A stretch of DNA of 8,911 nucleotides from Alphaproteobacteria bacterium. GTDB lineage: Bacteria; Pseudomonadota; Alphaproteobacteria; GCA-2731375. The stretch spans positions 1 through 8,911 of the forward strand of contig JASLMY010000209.1 of the NCBI GenBank assembly GCA_030746295.1. The letters run 5' to 3'. The position numbers and the translations under genes are program-made. Shown here in pieces: positions 1 through 5,875 of this stretch. The notes below the pieces were generated by a model. It saw nothing but the letters and a program-made list of their open reading frames with translations, did not search any database and was not told the origin of the DNA. Numbering within the stretch: the first letter of the stretch is position 1; each line of letters starts with the position of its first letter.

Positions 1-105
1 GTCTACAGCGTCCGCTTCCGGGCGCGGGAGCTCTGGGGCCCGGAGGCGTCGAACCGCGACAGTCTCCATTTCAGCCTCTGCGAAGGCTTCCTGGATACGG
101 CCTGA
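1..105 (+). CDS. Nitrile hydratase beta / thiocyanate hydrolase-like protein, C-terminal end only
   Basis: The window opens inside this gene. Frame 1 is open from base 1 to a TGA at 103-105 and gives 34 residues. The stretch VRFRARELWGPEAS followed by a short beta-rich tail ending FLDTA resembles the C-terminal SH3-like domain of nitrile hydratase beta subunits, where a VRF-x-ARELWG block is typical. The same fold forms part of thiocyanate hydrolase (the SCNase alpha/beta subunits correspond to halves of nitrile hydratase beta), so the substrate could be a nitrile or thiocyanate. The tail reads LCEGFL where nitrile hydratases usually have something like LWEDYL. The flavoprotein starts 14 nt after the stop, so the two are probably co-transcribed. 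The family call comes from recognising one motif in a fragment. The catalytic metal site lies in the partner subunit, which is not visible here. Confidence 0.6.
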   Translation, partial: VYSVRFRARELWGPEASNRDSLHFSLCEGFLDTA

Positions 106-119
106 GAGAGCCGACGACC

Positions 120-1559
120 ATGGGCAGATACCGGATAGACGGCTCGGTGGCGGTCGAGGAAAGTCGCGAGATTCCCGTCGTGCGGGGCTATGACGTCGTC
201 GTCGCCGGGGGCGGCACCGCAGGCAGCGGGGCAGCGGTCGCCGCCGGCCGCATGGGCGCCAAGACCTTGCTGGTCGAACGGGCGTCCTATCTCGGCGGCA
301 CCTCGACCGGCAGTCTGATGGGGGTGATGTGGGGGCCCTACGACTCCTACTCCGGCTATTGCAAGGAAGTTGTCGACGAGATGATCGACAGTGGTGCGGC
401 ACAACCCGGGACCATCGTCAGCTTCGACACTGCCGCCTTGAAACAGATCCATCTTCAGAAGCTGCAGGAGGCCGGCGTCGATCCGCTGTTTTACACCTAC
501 GTCGTCGACGCGATCGTCGAGGACGGTGCGGTTCGGGGCATCGTGGTGGAGAACAAGTCCGGCCGGCAGGCGATCCTGGCCGATGCGGTGATCGACGCCA
601 CCGCCGATGGCGATGTCGCCGCCTTCGCCGGGGCCGAGTTCCAGAAGGGACGCGGCGACGGTGCCATGCGACCGGTAACGGTGCTCTTTCGCCTCGGCAA
701 CGTCGATATCGACGCCCTGCTGAGCTACGCCCAAGAGAACCCGAACCAGTTCATCGCCGACGAGCACGTCAACTTCACGAGCCCGCAGGAGCGCAAGCTC
801 AGGCTCGCCGGCTTTTTCGATCTGATCAGGCAAGGCCGCGAGGCGAACGAGCTGGACAAGGACTGCCATTATTTGCGCGTCGAAAGTGTCGACTTCGAGA
901 CCCGGATCGCCCTCATCAACACGGTCCGCGTCTATGGCGTCGACGGCACCGACGCTTGGCAGGTGAGCGAGGGAGAGCTGGAGGCCCGCCGCCAGATGGC
1001 CGACCTGATCGCCTTCATGAAGGCCCGTGTGCCGGGATTTCAAGACGCGTTCCTGGTCGATTCATCCGACATGCTGGGCGTGCGCGAGACCCGGCATGTC
1101 GTCGGGGAATATCTCCTCACCAACGACGACGTCTTGCAGCAACGCCGCTTCGACGACGTCATCGGCGTCAACTGCGGCCACATGCCGCCGGGCAAGGAGG
1201 TCCACAGCCCGGACGGCAACGAGGGCGGGGAGGGTGACCGGGCCAATCGTGCCGACGCCTGGTCAAGGGTCAGCCACGAGATCCCCTATCGGGTGATGCT
1301 CGCCAGAGACGTCGACAATCTCTTTCTCGCCGGTCGGCACATCTCCGCCACGCACGAGGCCGACCGCATCACCCGTCACATCCCACCCTGCATCCTGGTC
1401 GGACAGGCAGCGGGCACGGCGGCCGCGCTTTGCAGCCAGCTCGGAGTCGCGCCCAAGGCGTTGGACGTGCGCCGCTTGCAGGCGAGCCTCGTCGCCGCGG
1501 GGGTCGACTTCGGCCGCGAGATCCCCGGCCTGGAGGCCGCGGCGGAAGCCACCGGGTAA
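120..1559 (+). CDS. FAD-dependent oxidoreductase, PF12831-type
   Basis: This predicted cytosolic flavoprotein of 479 residues has no signal peptide. A Rossmann beta-alpha-beta motif for FAD lies near the N-terminus: GGGTAG at residues 30-35, with the ribose-binding acidic residue E53 in LLVERA. It is followed by the LGGTSTGSLMG block (58-68) usual in FAD_oxidored proteins. The second family signature, an IDAT-DGDVA-like block, is at about 158-167, and the C-terminal FAD-closing region LFLAGRHISATHE is near residue 401. ATG 120 is the only sensible start, since the fold begins about 20 residues in. A purine run (GAGAG) sits just upstream. The gene follows a nitrile hydratase beta-like gene by 14 nt and converges with tusA, with 12 nt between the stops. 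The substrate cannot be read from the sequence. A role in oxidising a product of nitrile or thiocyanate turnover is only a contextual guess. Confidence 0.85.
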   Translation: MGRYRIDGSVAVEESREIPVVRGYDVVVAGGGTAGSGAAVAAGRMGAKTLLVERASYLGGTSTGSLMGVMWGPYDSYSGYCKEVVDEMIDSGAAQPGTIVSFDTAALKQIHLQKLQEAGVDPLFYTYVVDAIVEDGAVRGIVVENKSGRQAILADAVIDATADGDVAAFAGAEFQKGRGDGAMRPVTVLFRLGNVDIDALLSYAQENPNQFIADEHVNFTSPQERKLRLAGFFDLIRQGREANELDKDCHYLRVESVDFETRIALINTVRVYGVDGTDAWQVSEGELEARRQMADLIAFMKARVPGFQDAFLVDSSDMLGVRETRHVVGEYLLTNDDVLQQRRFDDVIGVNCGHMPPGKEVHSPDGNEGGEGDRANRADAWSRVSHEIPYRVMLARDVDNLFLAGRHISATHEADRITRHIPPCILVGQAAGTAAALCSQLGVAPKALDVRRLQASLVAAGVDFGREIPGLEAAAEATG

Positions 1560-1571
1560 CAGAACCGTCGG

Positions 1572-1799
1572 CTAACCGGAGCGCTTGACCAGGAAGGTGA
1601 AGACGCCGTCGGCCTCGCCCGATTCCAAGAGCTCGTTGCCGGTCTGGCGGCAGAAGGCCTCCATGTCCTTGACCGAGCCCGGGTCGGTGACGAGCAGTTC
1701 GAGTGTGCCGCCGACGGGGACTTCTTTCAGTCCCTTCCGCGCCCTCAGGATCGGCAGTGGGCAGTTCAGGCCCTTCGCGTCGACAACGTGGTCCGCCAT
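1572..1799 (-). CDS. tusA: TusA-family sulfur carrier protein
   Basis: This small cytosolic protein of 75 residues has the usual length for TusA/SirA/YedF proteins. The signature is DAKGLNCPLPILRARKGL (residues 7-24), with the CPxP motif and the sulfur-carrying Cys13. A short beta strand (LELLVTDPGS) and helix follow, and a second cysteine lies at C50. TusA-like proteins carry a persulfide from desulfurases, rhodaneses or YeeE-type permeases to acceptors such as Dsr, Hdr or thiouridylation enzymes. The frame stays open back to 1898, but the extra residues are basic, unlike TusA and overlap the control region, so the internal ATG at 1799 is preferred. A weak purine-rich site lies upstream. The gene is transcribed divergently from a YeeE/YedE permease 174 nt away, and the TusA-YeeE pairing is a known association. 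YedF-like selenium proteins are a related possibility. Confidence 0.9.
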   Translation of the reverse strand: MADHVVDAKGLNCPLPILRARKGLKEVPVGGTLELLVTDPGSVKDMEAFCRQTGNELLESGEADGVFTFLVKRSG

Positions 1800-1973
1800 G
1801 TCCAGATTCCAATTCCGTCGTGACCGGGTCGGCGTGCTGGACGCCTCGCCGGCGCGCTGGCTACCGTCGGCGGCATGGTAACAAGCCAGACCGTACATTC
1901 AAGGTTTTCAATCTATGAAAAATGCATATGTTATTTGACGGACGGCACAGGGGGAGGCCGGGGAGAGCGCGCG
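1800..1973. promoter_or_regulatory. Divergent control region between tusA and yeeE
   Basis: This 174-nt gap separates two divergent sulfur-trafficking genes, so promoters for both are expected here. Most of it is G+C-rich, but about 1895-1939 is markedly AT-rich. The block holds a perfect inverted repeat at 1905-1921 (arms TTTTCA and TGAAAA, 5-nt spacer) and the small palindromes ATGCAT and CATATG just downstream. A weak sigma70-like match toward yeeE is TTTTCA (1905-1910), 16 nt, TATGTT (1927-1932), four of six bases in each box. If real, the inverted repeat would overlap the -35 box, a typical repressor position. No convincing promoter was picked out toward tusA. Purine runs at 1949-1957 and 1960-1967 precede the yeeE ATG, and the nearer one serves as its ribosome binding site. 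Confidence 0.5.
1905..1921. repeat. 17-bp inverted repeat, candidate operator
   Basis: Two perfect 6-nt arms, TTTTCA (1905-1910) and TGAAAA (1916-1921), flank a 5-nt spacer. The repeat lies in the AT-rich core of the tusA/yeeE divergent region, a plausible site for a dimeric winged-helix regulator such as the ArsR-type sulfur sensors. Short AT-rich repeats also arise by chance, and the binding protein is unknown. Confidence 0.4.
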
Positions 1974-3074
1974 ATGGATGAGATTCCGGTCGGCGTTGTG
2001 GTCGCGAGCCTGGGATTCGGCCTCGGCGCGATCTTCGGGGCGACCGCACAGCGGACCAACTTTTGCACCATGGGCGCGATCTCGGACATCGTCTTCATGG
2101 GCAGCTGGAACCGATTCCGGGCCTGGGCGCTGGCGGTCGCGGTAGCGCTGCTAGGCAGCCAAGCACTCCATCTCGCCGGCGTCGTGGACCTCTCCAAGTC
2201 GATCTATCTCGCCCCCAATCTCGGCTGGGCCGGCGCCGTCGTCGGCGGTCTTCTGTTCGGCTTCGGCATGACCTTGGGCAGCGGTTGCGCCAACAAGACC
2301 CTAGTGCGCATCGGCGCCGGCAACCTGAAATCCCTGGTGGTCGCCCTCGTGCTCGGCCTCTTCGCCTACATGACGCTGAGAGGCCTGATCGGGCTCGCCC
2401 GTGTCGAGTTCGAGGGCTGGACCGCGATCGATCTCGCCGCTCGGGGCCTGGCGAACCAGGGCATGCCGGACCTTCTCGCCGCCGCCGGGCTGCCGGAAGG
2501 TGCGGCCCGTCTCCTCACCATCGCCGTCATCGCCGGCGGCTTGCTCTGGTTCTGTTTCAAGAGCGCCGAGTTCCGCGCTTCCGGGCGCGACGTCGCCTCC
2601 GGCCTCGTCATCGGTCTACTGGTGCCCGCGGCCTGGTTCGTCACCGGCTATCTGGGGCAGGACGAGTTCGACCCGGTCCAGGTCGCGTCCTTCACTTTCG
2701 TCGCACCCATCGGCGACGGCATCCAGTATCTGATGACTTTCACCGGGGCGACCATCAATTTCGGCATCGCTGCCGTCGGCGGCGTCATCGCCGGCGCCTT
2801 CGTCGCCGCCAAGCTGGCGGGCGAGTTCCGCATCGAGGCTTTCGCAAGCGCCGACGACATGATCCGCCACATCTCCGGCGGCGCCATCATGGGCGTCGGT
2901 GGGGTGCTGGCGCTCGGCTGCACCATCGGCCAGGGGGTCACCGGCATGTCGACCCTGGCGCTGGGCTCGCTGATCGCCGTCGTTTCGATCCTGGCCGGTG
3001 GCTACTTCGGCATGAAGTACCTGGAAGAGGACGGCTTCCGCGGGGCCTTTGCCGCCATCTTCAGCCGCGCCTGA
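1974..3074 (+). CDS. YeeE/YedE-family membrane transporter (thiosulfate or related sulfur uptake)
   Basis: This inner-membrane permease of 366 residues has about nine or ten hydrophobic segments. It shows the two-fold cysteine architecture of the Sulf_transp family (PF04143): QRTNFCTMGA with C31, GSGCANKTLVR with C105 and LALGCTIGQG with C316. C194 lies in an intervening membrane segment. In TsuA/YeeE proteins such conserved cysteines line the path along which thiosulfate is passed to a TusA-like partner. Here that partner is encoded divergently next door. ATG 1974 is chosen over the open frame back to 1875, because the first transmembrane helix begins right after it and GGGGAG at 1960-1965 gives an 8-nt spacing. 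The extra upstream residues would be encoded by the AT-rich control region. Selenium-linked YedE proteins belong to the same superfamily, so the ligand is not certain. The gene converges with ridA. Confidence 0.88.
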   Translation: MDEIPVGVVVASLGFGLGAIFGATAQRTNFCTMGAISDIVFMGSWNRFRAWALAVAVALLGSQALHLAGVVDLSKSIYLAPNLGWAGAVVGGLLFGFGMTLGSGCANKTLVRIGAGNLKSLVVALVLGLFAYMTLRGLIGLARVEFEGWTAIDLAARGLANQGMPDLLAAAGLPEGAARLLTIAVIAGGLLWFCFKSAEFRASGRDVASGLVIGLLVPAAWFVTGYLGQDEFDPVQVASFTFVAPIGDGIQYLMTFTGATINFGIAAVGGVIAGAFVAAKLAGEFRIEAFASADDMIRHISGGAIMGVGGVLALGCTIGQGVTGMSTLALGSLIAVVSILAGGYFGMKYLEEDGFRGAFAAIFSRA

Positions 3075-3099
3075 GGGCGGCGGCGGCATTCGCCTTCAG
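3071..3099. terminator. Hairpin spanning both convergent stop codons (yeeE / ridA)
   Basis: The arms CTGAGGGCG (3071-3079) and CGCCTTCAG (3091-3099) pair over nine positions, with one G-T wobble and an 11-nt loop. The yeeE TGA lies inside the left arm and the complement of the ridA TGA inside the right arm. The structure could serve transcripts from both sides. No T-tract follows on either strand, so it is a weak candidate for intrinsic termination and may only stabilise the 3' ends. Confidence 0.35.
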
Positions 3100-3500
3100 G
3101 GCTTGTAGGCCACCGTGTCGAGCTTCATTCGCTCGCGCACCGGCAGCGCCGACACGGCGACGCAGGTGCGGGCCGGCTCGTGCGGGGCGAAGGCCTTCTC
3201 ATAGACGGCGTTGACGCGGCCGTAGTCGGCCATGTCGGTGAGATAGAGCGTCACCTTGACGACGTCTTGAAGCGTGCAGCCGGCCCCGGCCAGGATCGCA
3301 TCGACGTTGCGGATCGCCTGCTCGGTCTGCTCGACGACGTCGTCGGAGACCACCTCGCCCGTGGCCGGGTCGAGGCCGCCCATGCCTGAGCTGTAGACCC
3401 AGGGGCCGACTACCGCGGCGTGCGAGAACGGGCCCGGCGGGACGGGGGCTGCCTCGGTGTTGACCAGCTCGATCTCGGCTGCCGTTTTCTTGTCGCTCAT
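3096..3500 (-). CDS. ridA: RidA/YjgF family enamine/imine deaminase
   Basis: This cytosolic protein of 134 residues is about the usual RidA length. The signature PARTCVAVSALP carries R111 and C113, which line up with R105 and C107 of E. coli RidA. D128 stands in the position of E120. The N-terminal GPFSHA block (23-28) has Phe where E. coli RidA has Tyr17. RidA proteins form trimers and hydrolyse reactive enamines such as 2-aminoacrylate released by PLP enzymes acting on cysteine or serine, which fits an operon led by a cysteine desulfurase-like PLP enzyme. A clear ribosome binding site (AGGTGA) lies a few bases before ATG 3500, and the thioredoxin stop is only 16 nt upstream. It is the last gene of the leftward set. 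Because the family is divided into subgroups with different activities, the exact substrate is inferred. Confidence 0.88.
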   Translation of the reverse strand: MSDKKTAAEIELVNTEAAPVPPGPFSHAAVVGPWVYSSGMGGLDPATGEVVSDDVVEQTEQAIRNVDAILAGAGCTLQDVVKVTLYLTDMADYGRVNAVYEKAFAPHEPARTCVAVSALPVRERMKLDTVAYKP

Positions 3501-3516
3501 GCCTCACCTCGGGTCA

Positions 3517-3834
3517 TTAGATGTGGGGAGCCAGCCACTCCCTGAGCGCGCTGGCGGTCAAGAAGCCGGCCTTGCGGTCGACCTCTTGGCCGGCCTTGAA
3601 CAGGATCAGGGTCGGCACGCCGCGTATATGATAGCGCTCGGCCAAGTCCGGGCTCTCTTCGGCATCGACGTCGACGACGCCGAGCCTACCGTCGAGACGC
3701 TTGGCCACGGCCGCCAGCATGGGATCGAGCTTGCGGCAGATGACGCAAGCCTCGGTCTGGAACTTGGCGATGACGGGGACCTCGCCGGCGATCCGCTCGG
3801 CGAAGTTCGCGGTGTCGGCGTCGGGACCGGTCAT
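3517..3834 (-). CDS. Thioredoxin-like protein with CVIC active site
   Basis: This small cytosolic thioredoxin of 105 residues has no signal peptide. The order of elements is standard: a central strand VIAKFQ (21-26), the redox motif CVIC (C30, C33) at the start of the next helix, strands around LGVVDVDA (51-58), the cis-proline loop GVPTLILF (P74) and a C-terminal amphipathic helix. The active site is atypical: canonical thioredoxins have W-CGPC, while here Ala precedes CVIC and an Arg follows it, so the redox potential and partners may differ. ATG 3834 overlaps the TGA of the AhpD-like gene (ATGA), indicating translational coupling. The frame is open upstream to 4008, but those residues are an Arg-rich shadow of the neighbouring gene. 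The coupling suggests it is a dedicated reductant for the AhpD-like CxxC protein or for persulfides in this pathway. Confidence 0.85.
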   Translation of the reverse strand: MTGPDADTANFAERIAGEVPVIAKFQTEACVICRKLDPMLAAVAKRLDGRLGVVDVDAEESPDLAERYHIRGVPTLILFKAGQEVDRKAGFLTASALREWLAPHI

Positions 3835-4445
3835 GTGCCGGCCGCCAGAACGCCCGGATGCTTGTCGCGGTACTCGTCCATGGCGTAGGTCAGGAATTCG
3901 TCGGCGCCGATGTTGAGGGCGCCGGCAAAGGTGTTGAAGCTGTTGCCGGTGTTGACGGTCTCCAGGATCTCGACGAACTCGGCGTCGGTGGTGCCGAGCG
4001 CGCGGCACTTGGCGATGTCCTCGGCCATGATCGAGTGCGGATCGCCGTTCGCCTTCATCGCATAGTCGAAGAGCGCCCGCTCCTTCTCGGTCAGGCCGAT
4101 GGCGTCGGGGTCGAACTCACGCGCCGCACCGATCGCCTCGTCGTTGGCGCCCAAGTTCTGCATCTGCGAGCCGTGAAAGGAGACGCAGTAGTCGCAGTGG
4201 TTGATGACCGCCAGCGCCGTCATCACCGCCTCCTTCAGCAGCACGCTCAGGCTGCCCTGGGTCAAGAGGACGCCAAGGCGCTCGAAGTTGGCGAGGCCGA
4301 GTTCGGGAAAGGCGCCGTAGGCCTTGAACAGGTTCGAGACCCGGCCCTTGCCGCGCACCCGCTCCAGCGCATCGTAGAGTTCCTTGAGTGCACCTGTCGC
4401 CTCGTCGACCGGTACCAGCTCGATGAACGGATCGGGGCCCTGCAT
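3831..4445 (-). CDS. AhpD-like / carboxymuconolactone decarboxylase-domain peroxidase-related protein
   Basis: This all-helical cytosolic protein of 204 residues belongs to the AhpD/CMD superfamily (PF02627) and is close in form to the uncharacterised peroxidase-related group. The core motif is INHCDYCVSFHGSQ (81-94), with the C84-x-x-C87-x3-H91 pattern, and E72 lies one helix turn earlier, as in the AhpD proton-relay set. Such proteins reduce peroxides or recycle peroxiredoxins using the CxxC pair. The second half, about residues 125-190, continues the helical repeat common in this group. The start is fixed by AAGGAG at 4454-4459, 8 nt from ATG 4445. The frame is open far upstream, but that part is a shadow of the desulfurase gene. 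Its stop overlaps the start of a CxxC thioredoxin, and the cysteine desulfurase-like gene lies 80 nt upstream. Real peroxidase activity is inferred. Confidence 0.85.
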   Translation of the reverse strand: MQGPDPFIELVPVDEATGALKELYDALERVRGKGRVSNLFKAYGAFPELGLANFERLGVLLTQGSLSVLLKEAVMTALAVINHCDYCVSFHGSQMQNLGANDEAIGAAREFDPDAIGLTEKERALFDYAMKANGDPHSIMAEDIAKCRALGTTDAEFVEILETVNTGNSFNTFAGALNIGADEFLTYAMDEYRDKHPGVLAAGT

Positions 4446-4453
4446 CACGCGCT

Positions 4454-4459
4454 CTCCTT
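4454..4459 (-). promoter_or_regulatory. Ribosome binding site that fixes the AhpD-like start
   Basis: Read on the minus strand, AAGGAG lies 8 nt before ATG 4445. The reading frame is open for another 500 nt upstream across the desulfurase gene, so this strong site and the start of family-like sequence decide where the protein begins. Confidence 0.75.
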
Positions 4460-4525
4460 CGGCGGATCGGCTGTTGTCGCCGCAGATTCTAGCACCGAGG
4501 CTCCGAGGCCGGCAATTCGGGCCCG

Positions 4526-5755
4526 TTACTGCCGTTTCCGGGCATAGTCGGCGAGTGCGGCGACGCCTTCGATGGCGCGATCGATGTCCTCGTCGTCGCT
4601 GAAGTAGCCGGGCGAGATGCGGATGGCACCGTTCTGCGCCATCGTCCCCCGGTCCTCGTGCACCAACGGGGCGCAGTGCAGGCCGGCGCGAACGCAGACC
4701 TCGAAATCGGCGTCCAGCATCGTCCCCGCCGTGTCCGCGGGCAGGCCGTCGACGTTGATCGCCAGGGTCGCGGCACGAGGCCGGTTGCCCTTGGGGCCAT
4801 AGACCCAGACGTCGTCGAGCTCGCCGAAGGCGGTGACAAGGCGGTCGATGTGGGCGCATTCGAGCCCGTGGATATGCGCCAGGGCGGCGCGACAGAGCGC
4901 CCCGTGCGATGTCTCGGCGGCGCTCGCGGCCTGGGCCCGGCCCAGCTCGGCGAACCACTTCTGTGCCGCGTTCAGGCCGGCGATACCGGGGATCGAGACG
5001 GTGCCGGCCTCGAGCCGGTGGGGATAGTCGTCGGGCTGGAAGGGCGAGATCGAATCGATTCCGGTGCCGCCGACGCGGGCGGGGCTGATCTCGACGCCCT
5101 CGCCGACGATCAGGCCACCGATGCCCATCGGCCCGAAGAGACCCTTGTGGCCGGTGAAGGCCAGGACGTCGATGCCGAGCGCGCCCATGTCGATGGCCAA
5201 GACGCCGGCGGTCTGGCAGGTATCGACGACGAAGTGCGCCGCGCTGTCGGCGACGACGGCACCGATGGCGGCCAGGTCCTGCACCGCGCCCAAGACGTTC
5301 GAGGCGTGGTTGACCACGACCGCCCGGGTCTTGGGCGTGATCGCGGCACGGACCTCCTCCGGGTCGACATAGCCCTGGGCGTCCCCGCCGATGCGGGTGA
5401 CTTGAACCCCCTGGTCCCGCTCCAGGTGGTTGGCCGGGCGCAGCACCGAGTTGTGCTCCAGCCGGGTGATGATCATGTGGTCGCCGGGCCCGACCAGGCC
5501 CAGGATCGCCGTGTTCAAGGAGTCGGTGGCGTTCTGCGTGAAGACGACGCGGGCAGGATCTCCGGCGAAGCCGAAGAAGGCCGCCAGCAGCGCCCGGGTC
5601 TCGACCACCATCGCTTCGGCCTCGACCCCCAACTGGTGGCCGGCGCGACCGGGATTGACGCCGTGGGAGCGGAAGAACCGGTCCATGAAGTCATAGACCG
5701 GCTCGGGCTTCGGCCAGGTCGTGGCGGCATTGTCCAGGTAGTAGTTGTCCTTCAT
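4526..5755 (-). CDS. Class V aminotransferase fold PLP enzyme, cysteine desulfurase family (EF2568-like)
   Basis: This soluble fold-type I PLP enzyme of 409 residues has the normal length. The N-terminus YLDNAATTWPKP (6-17) is the hallmark of the subfamily named after E. faecalis EF2568 (TIGR01977). Active-site elements are H101 in LEHNS (ring stacking), N154 in NHASN, D178 and Q181 in VVDTCQ, and the Schiff-base lysine K204 in FTGHKGLFGP. The mobile cysteine that takes sulfur from substrate is C361 in RAGLHCAPL, followed by the usual C-terminal domain ending near IRISPGYF. The expected reaction is L-cysteine (or selenocysteine) to alanine plus enzyme-bound persulfide, and nearby TusA is a natural acceptor. 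ATG 5755 has a GGGGGA-type ribosome binding site, and the frame begins exactly at the conserved N-terminus. It leads a leftward set with AhpD-like, thioredoxin and RidA genes. Selenium-related work is an alternative. Confidence 0.88.
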   Translation of the reverse strand: MKDNYYLDNAATTWPKPEPVYDFMDRFFRSHGVNPGRAGHQLGVEAEAMVVETRALLAAFFGFAGDPARVVFTQNATDSLNTAILGLVGPGDHMIITRLEHNSVLRPANHLERDQGVQVTRIGGDAQGYVDPEEVRAAITPKTRAVVVNHASNVLGAVQDLAAIGAVVADSAAHFVVDTCQTAGVLAIDMGALGIDVLAFTGHKGLFGPMGIGGLIVGEGVEISPARVGGTGIDSISPFQPDDYPHRLEAGTVSIPGIAGLNAAQKWFAELGRAQAASAAETSHGALCRAALAHIHGLECAHIDRLVTAFGELDDVWVYGPKGNRPRAATLAINVDGLPADTAGTMLDADFEVCVRAGLHCAPLVHEDRGTMAQNGAIRISPGYFSDDEDIDRAIEGVAALADYARKRQ

Positions 5756-5772
5756 CCCACTTCCCCCAAGGT

Positions 5773-5784
5773 CCGGGCGCCCGG
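5773..5784. repeat. 12-bp G+C palindrome in the leader of the desulfurase gene
   Basis: CCGGGCGCCCGG is a perfect palindrome 17 nt before the start codon at 5755. In the leftward mRNA it would lie just ahead of the ribosome binding site and could hinder or tune initiation. Such palindromes are also common by chance in G+C-rich DNA. Confidence 0.35.
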
Positions 5785-5875
5785 TTCCGTTTCTTCTTGG
5801 GCGCGTTGACGCATTTCAGCGGGCCACTCGCGACCGGCGGCCCGGATGGCGGAATCTGTAACGGAAACGGCGGGG

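Noticed and set aside
3..1043. Long minus-strand open frame of 346 codons opposite the flavoprotein
   Set aside because: It lies antisense to a gene with clear FAD motifs and has no recognisable family. Long antisense frames are expected in G+C-rich genes.
1559..1585. Possible terminator between the flavoprotein and tusA stops
   Set aside because: Only about four base pairs (CCGG/CCGG) can form, and no T-tract is present.
1800..1898. Upstream extension of TusA to a start at 1898
   Set aside because: The extra 33 residues are basic and unlike TusA, and they are encoded in the divergent control region. ATG 1799 gives the normal family length.
2063..3214. 383-codon plus-strand frame over the permease gene
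   Set aside because: It is Arg/His-rich low-complexity shadow sequence in another frame of yeeE and runs into ridA on the opposite strand.
4446..4958. Upstream extension of the AhpD-like protein to 4958
   Set aside because: The extra residues are an Arg-rich shadow of the desulfurase gene. A strong ribosome binding site supports ATG 4445.
4658..5809. 383-codon plus-strand frame opposite the cysteine desulfurase gene
   Set aside because: The minus-strand frame has all PLP-enzyme motifs. The plus-strand product has no family features and is an antisense shadow.
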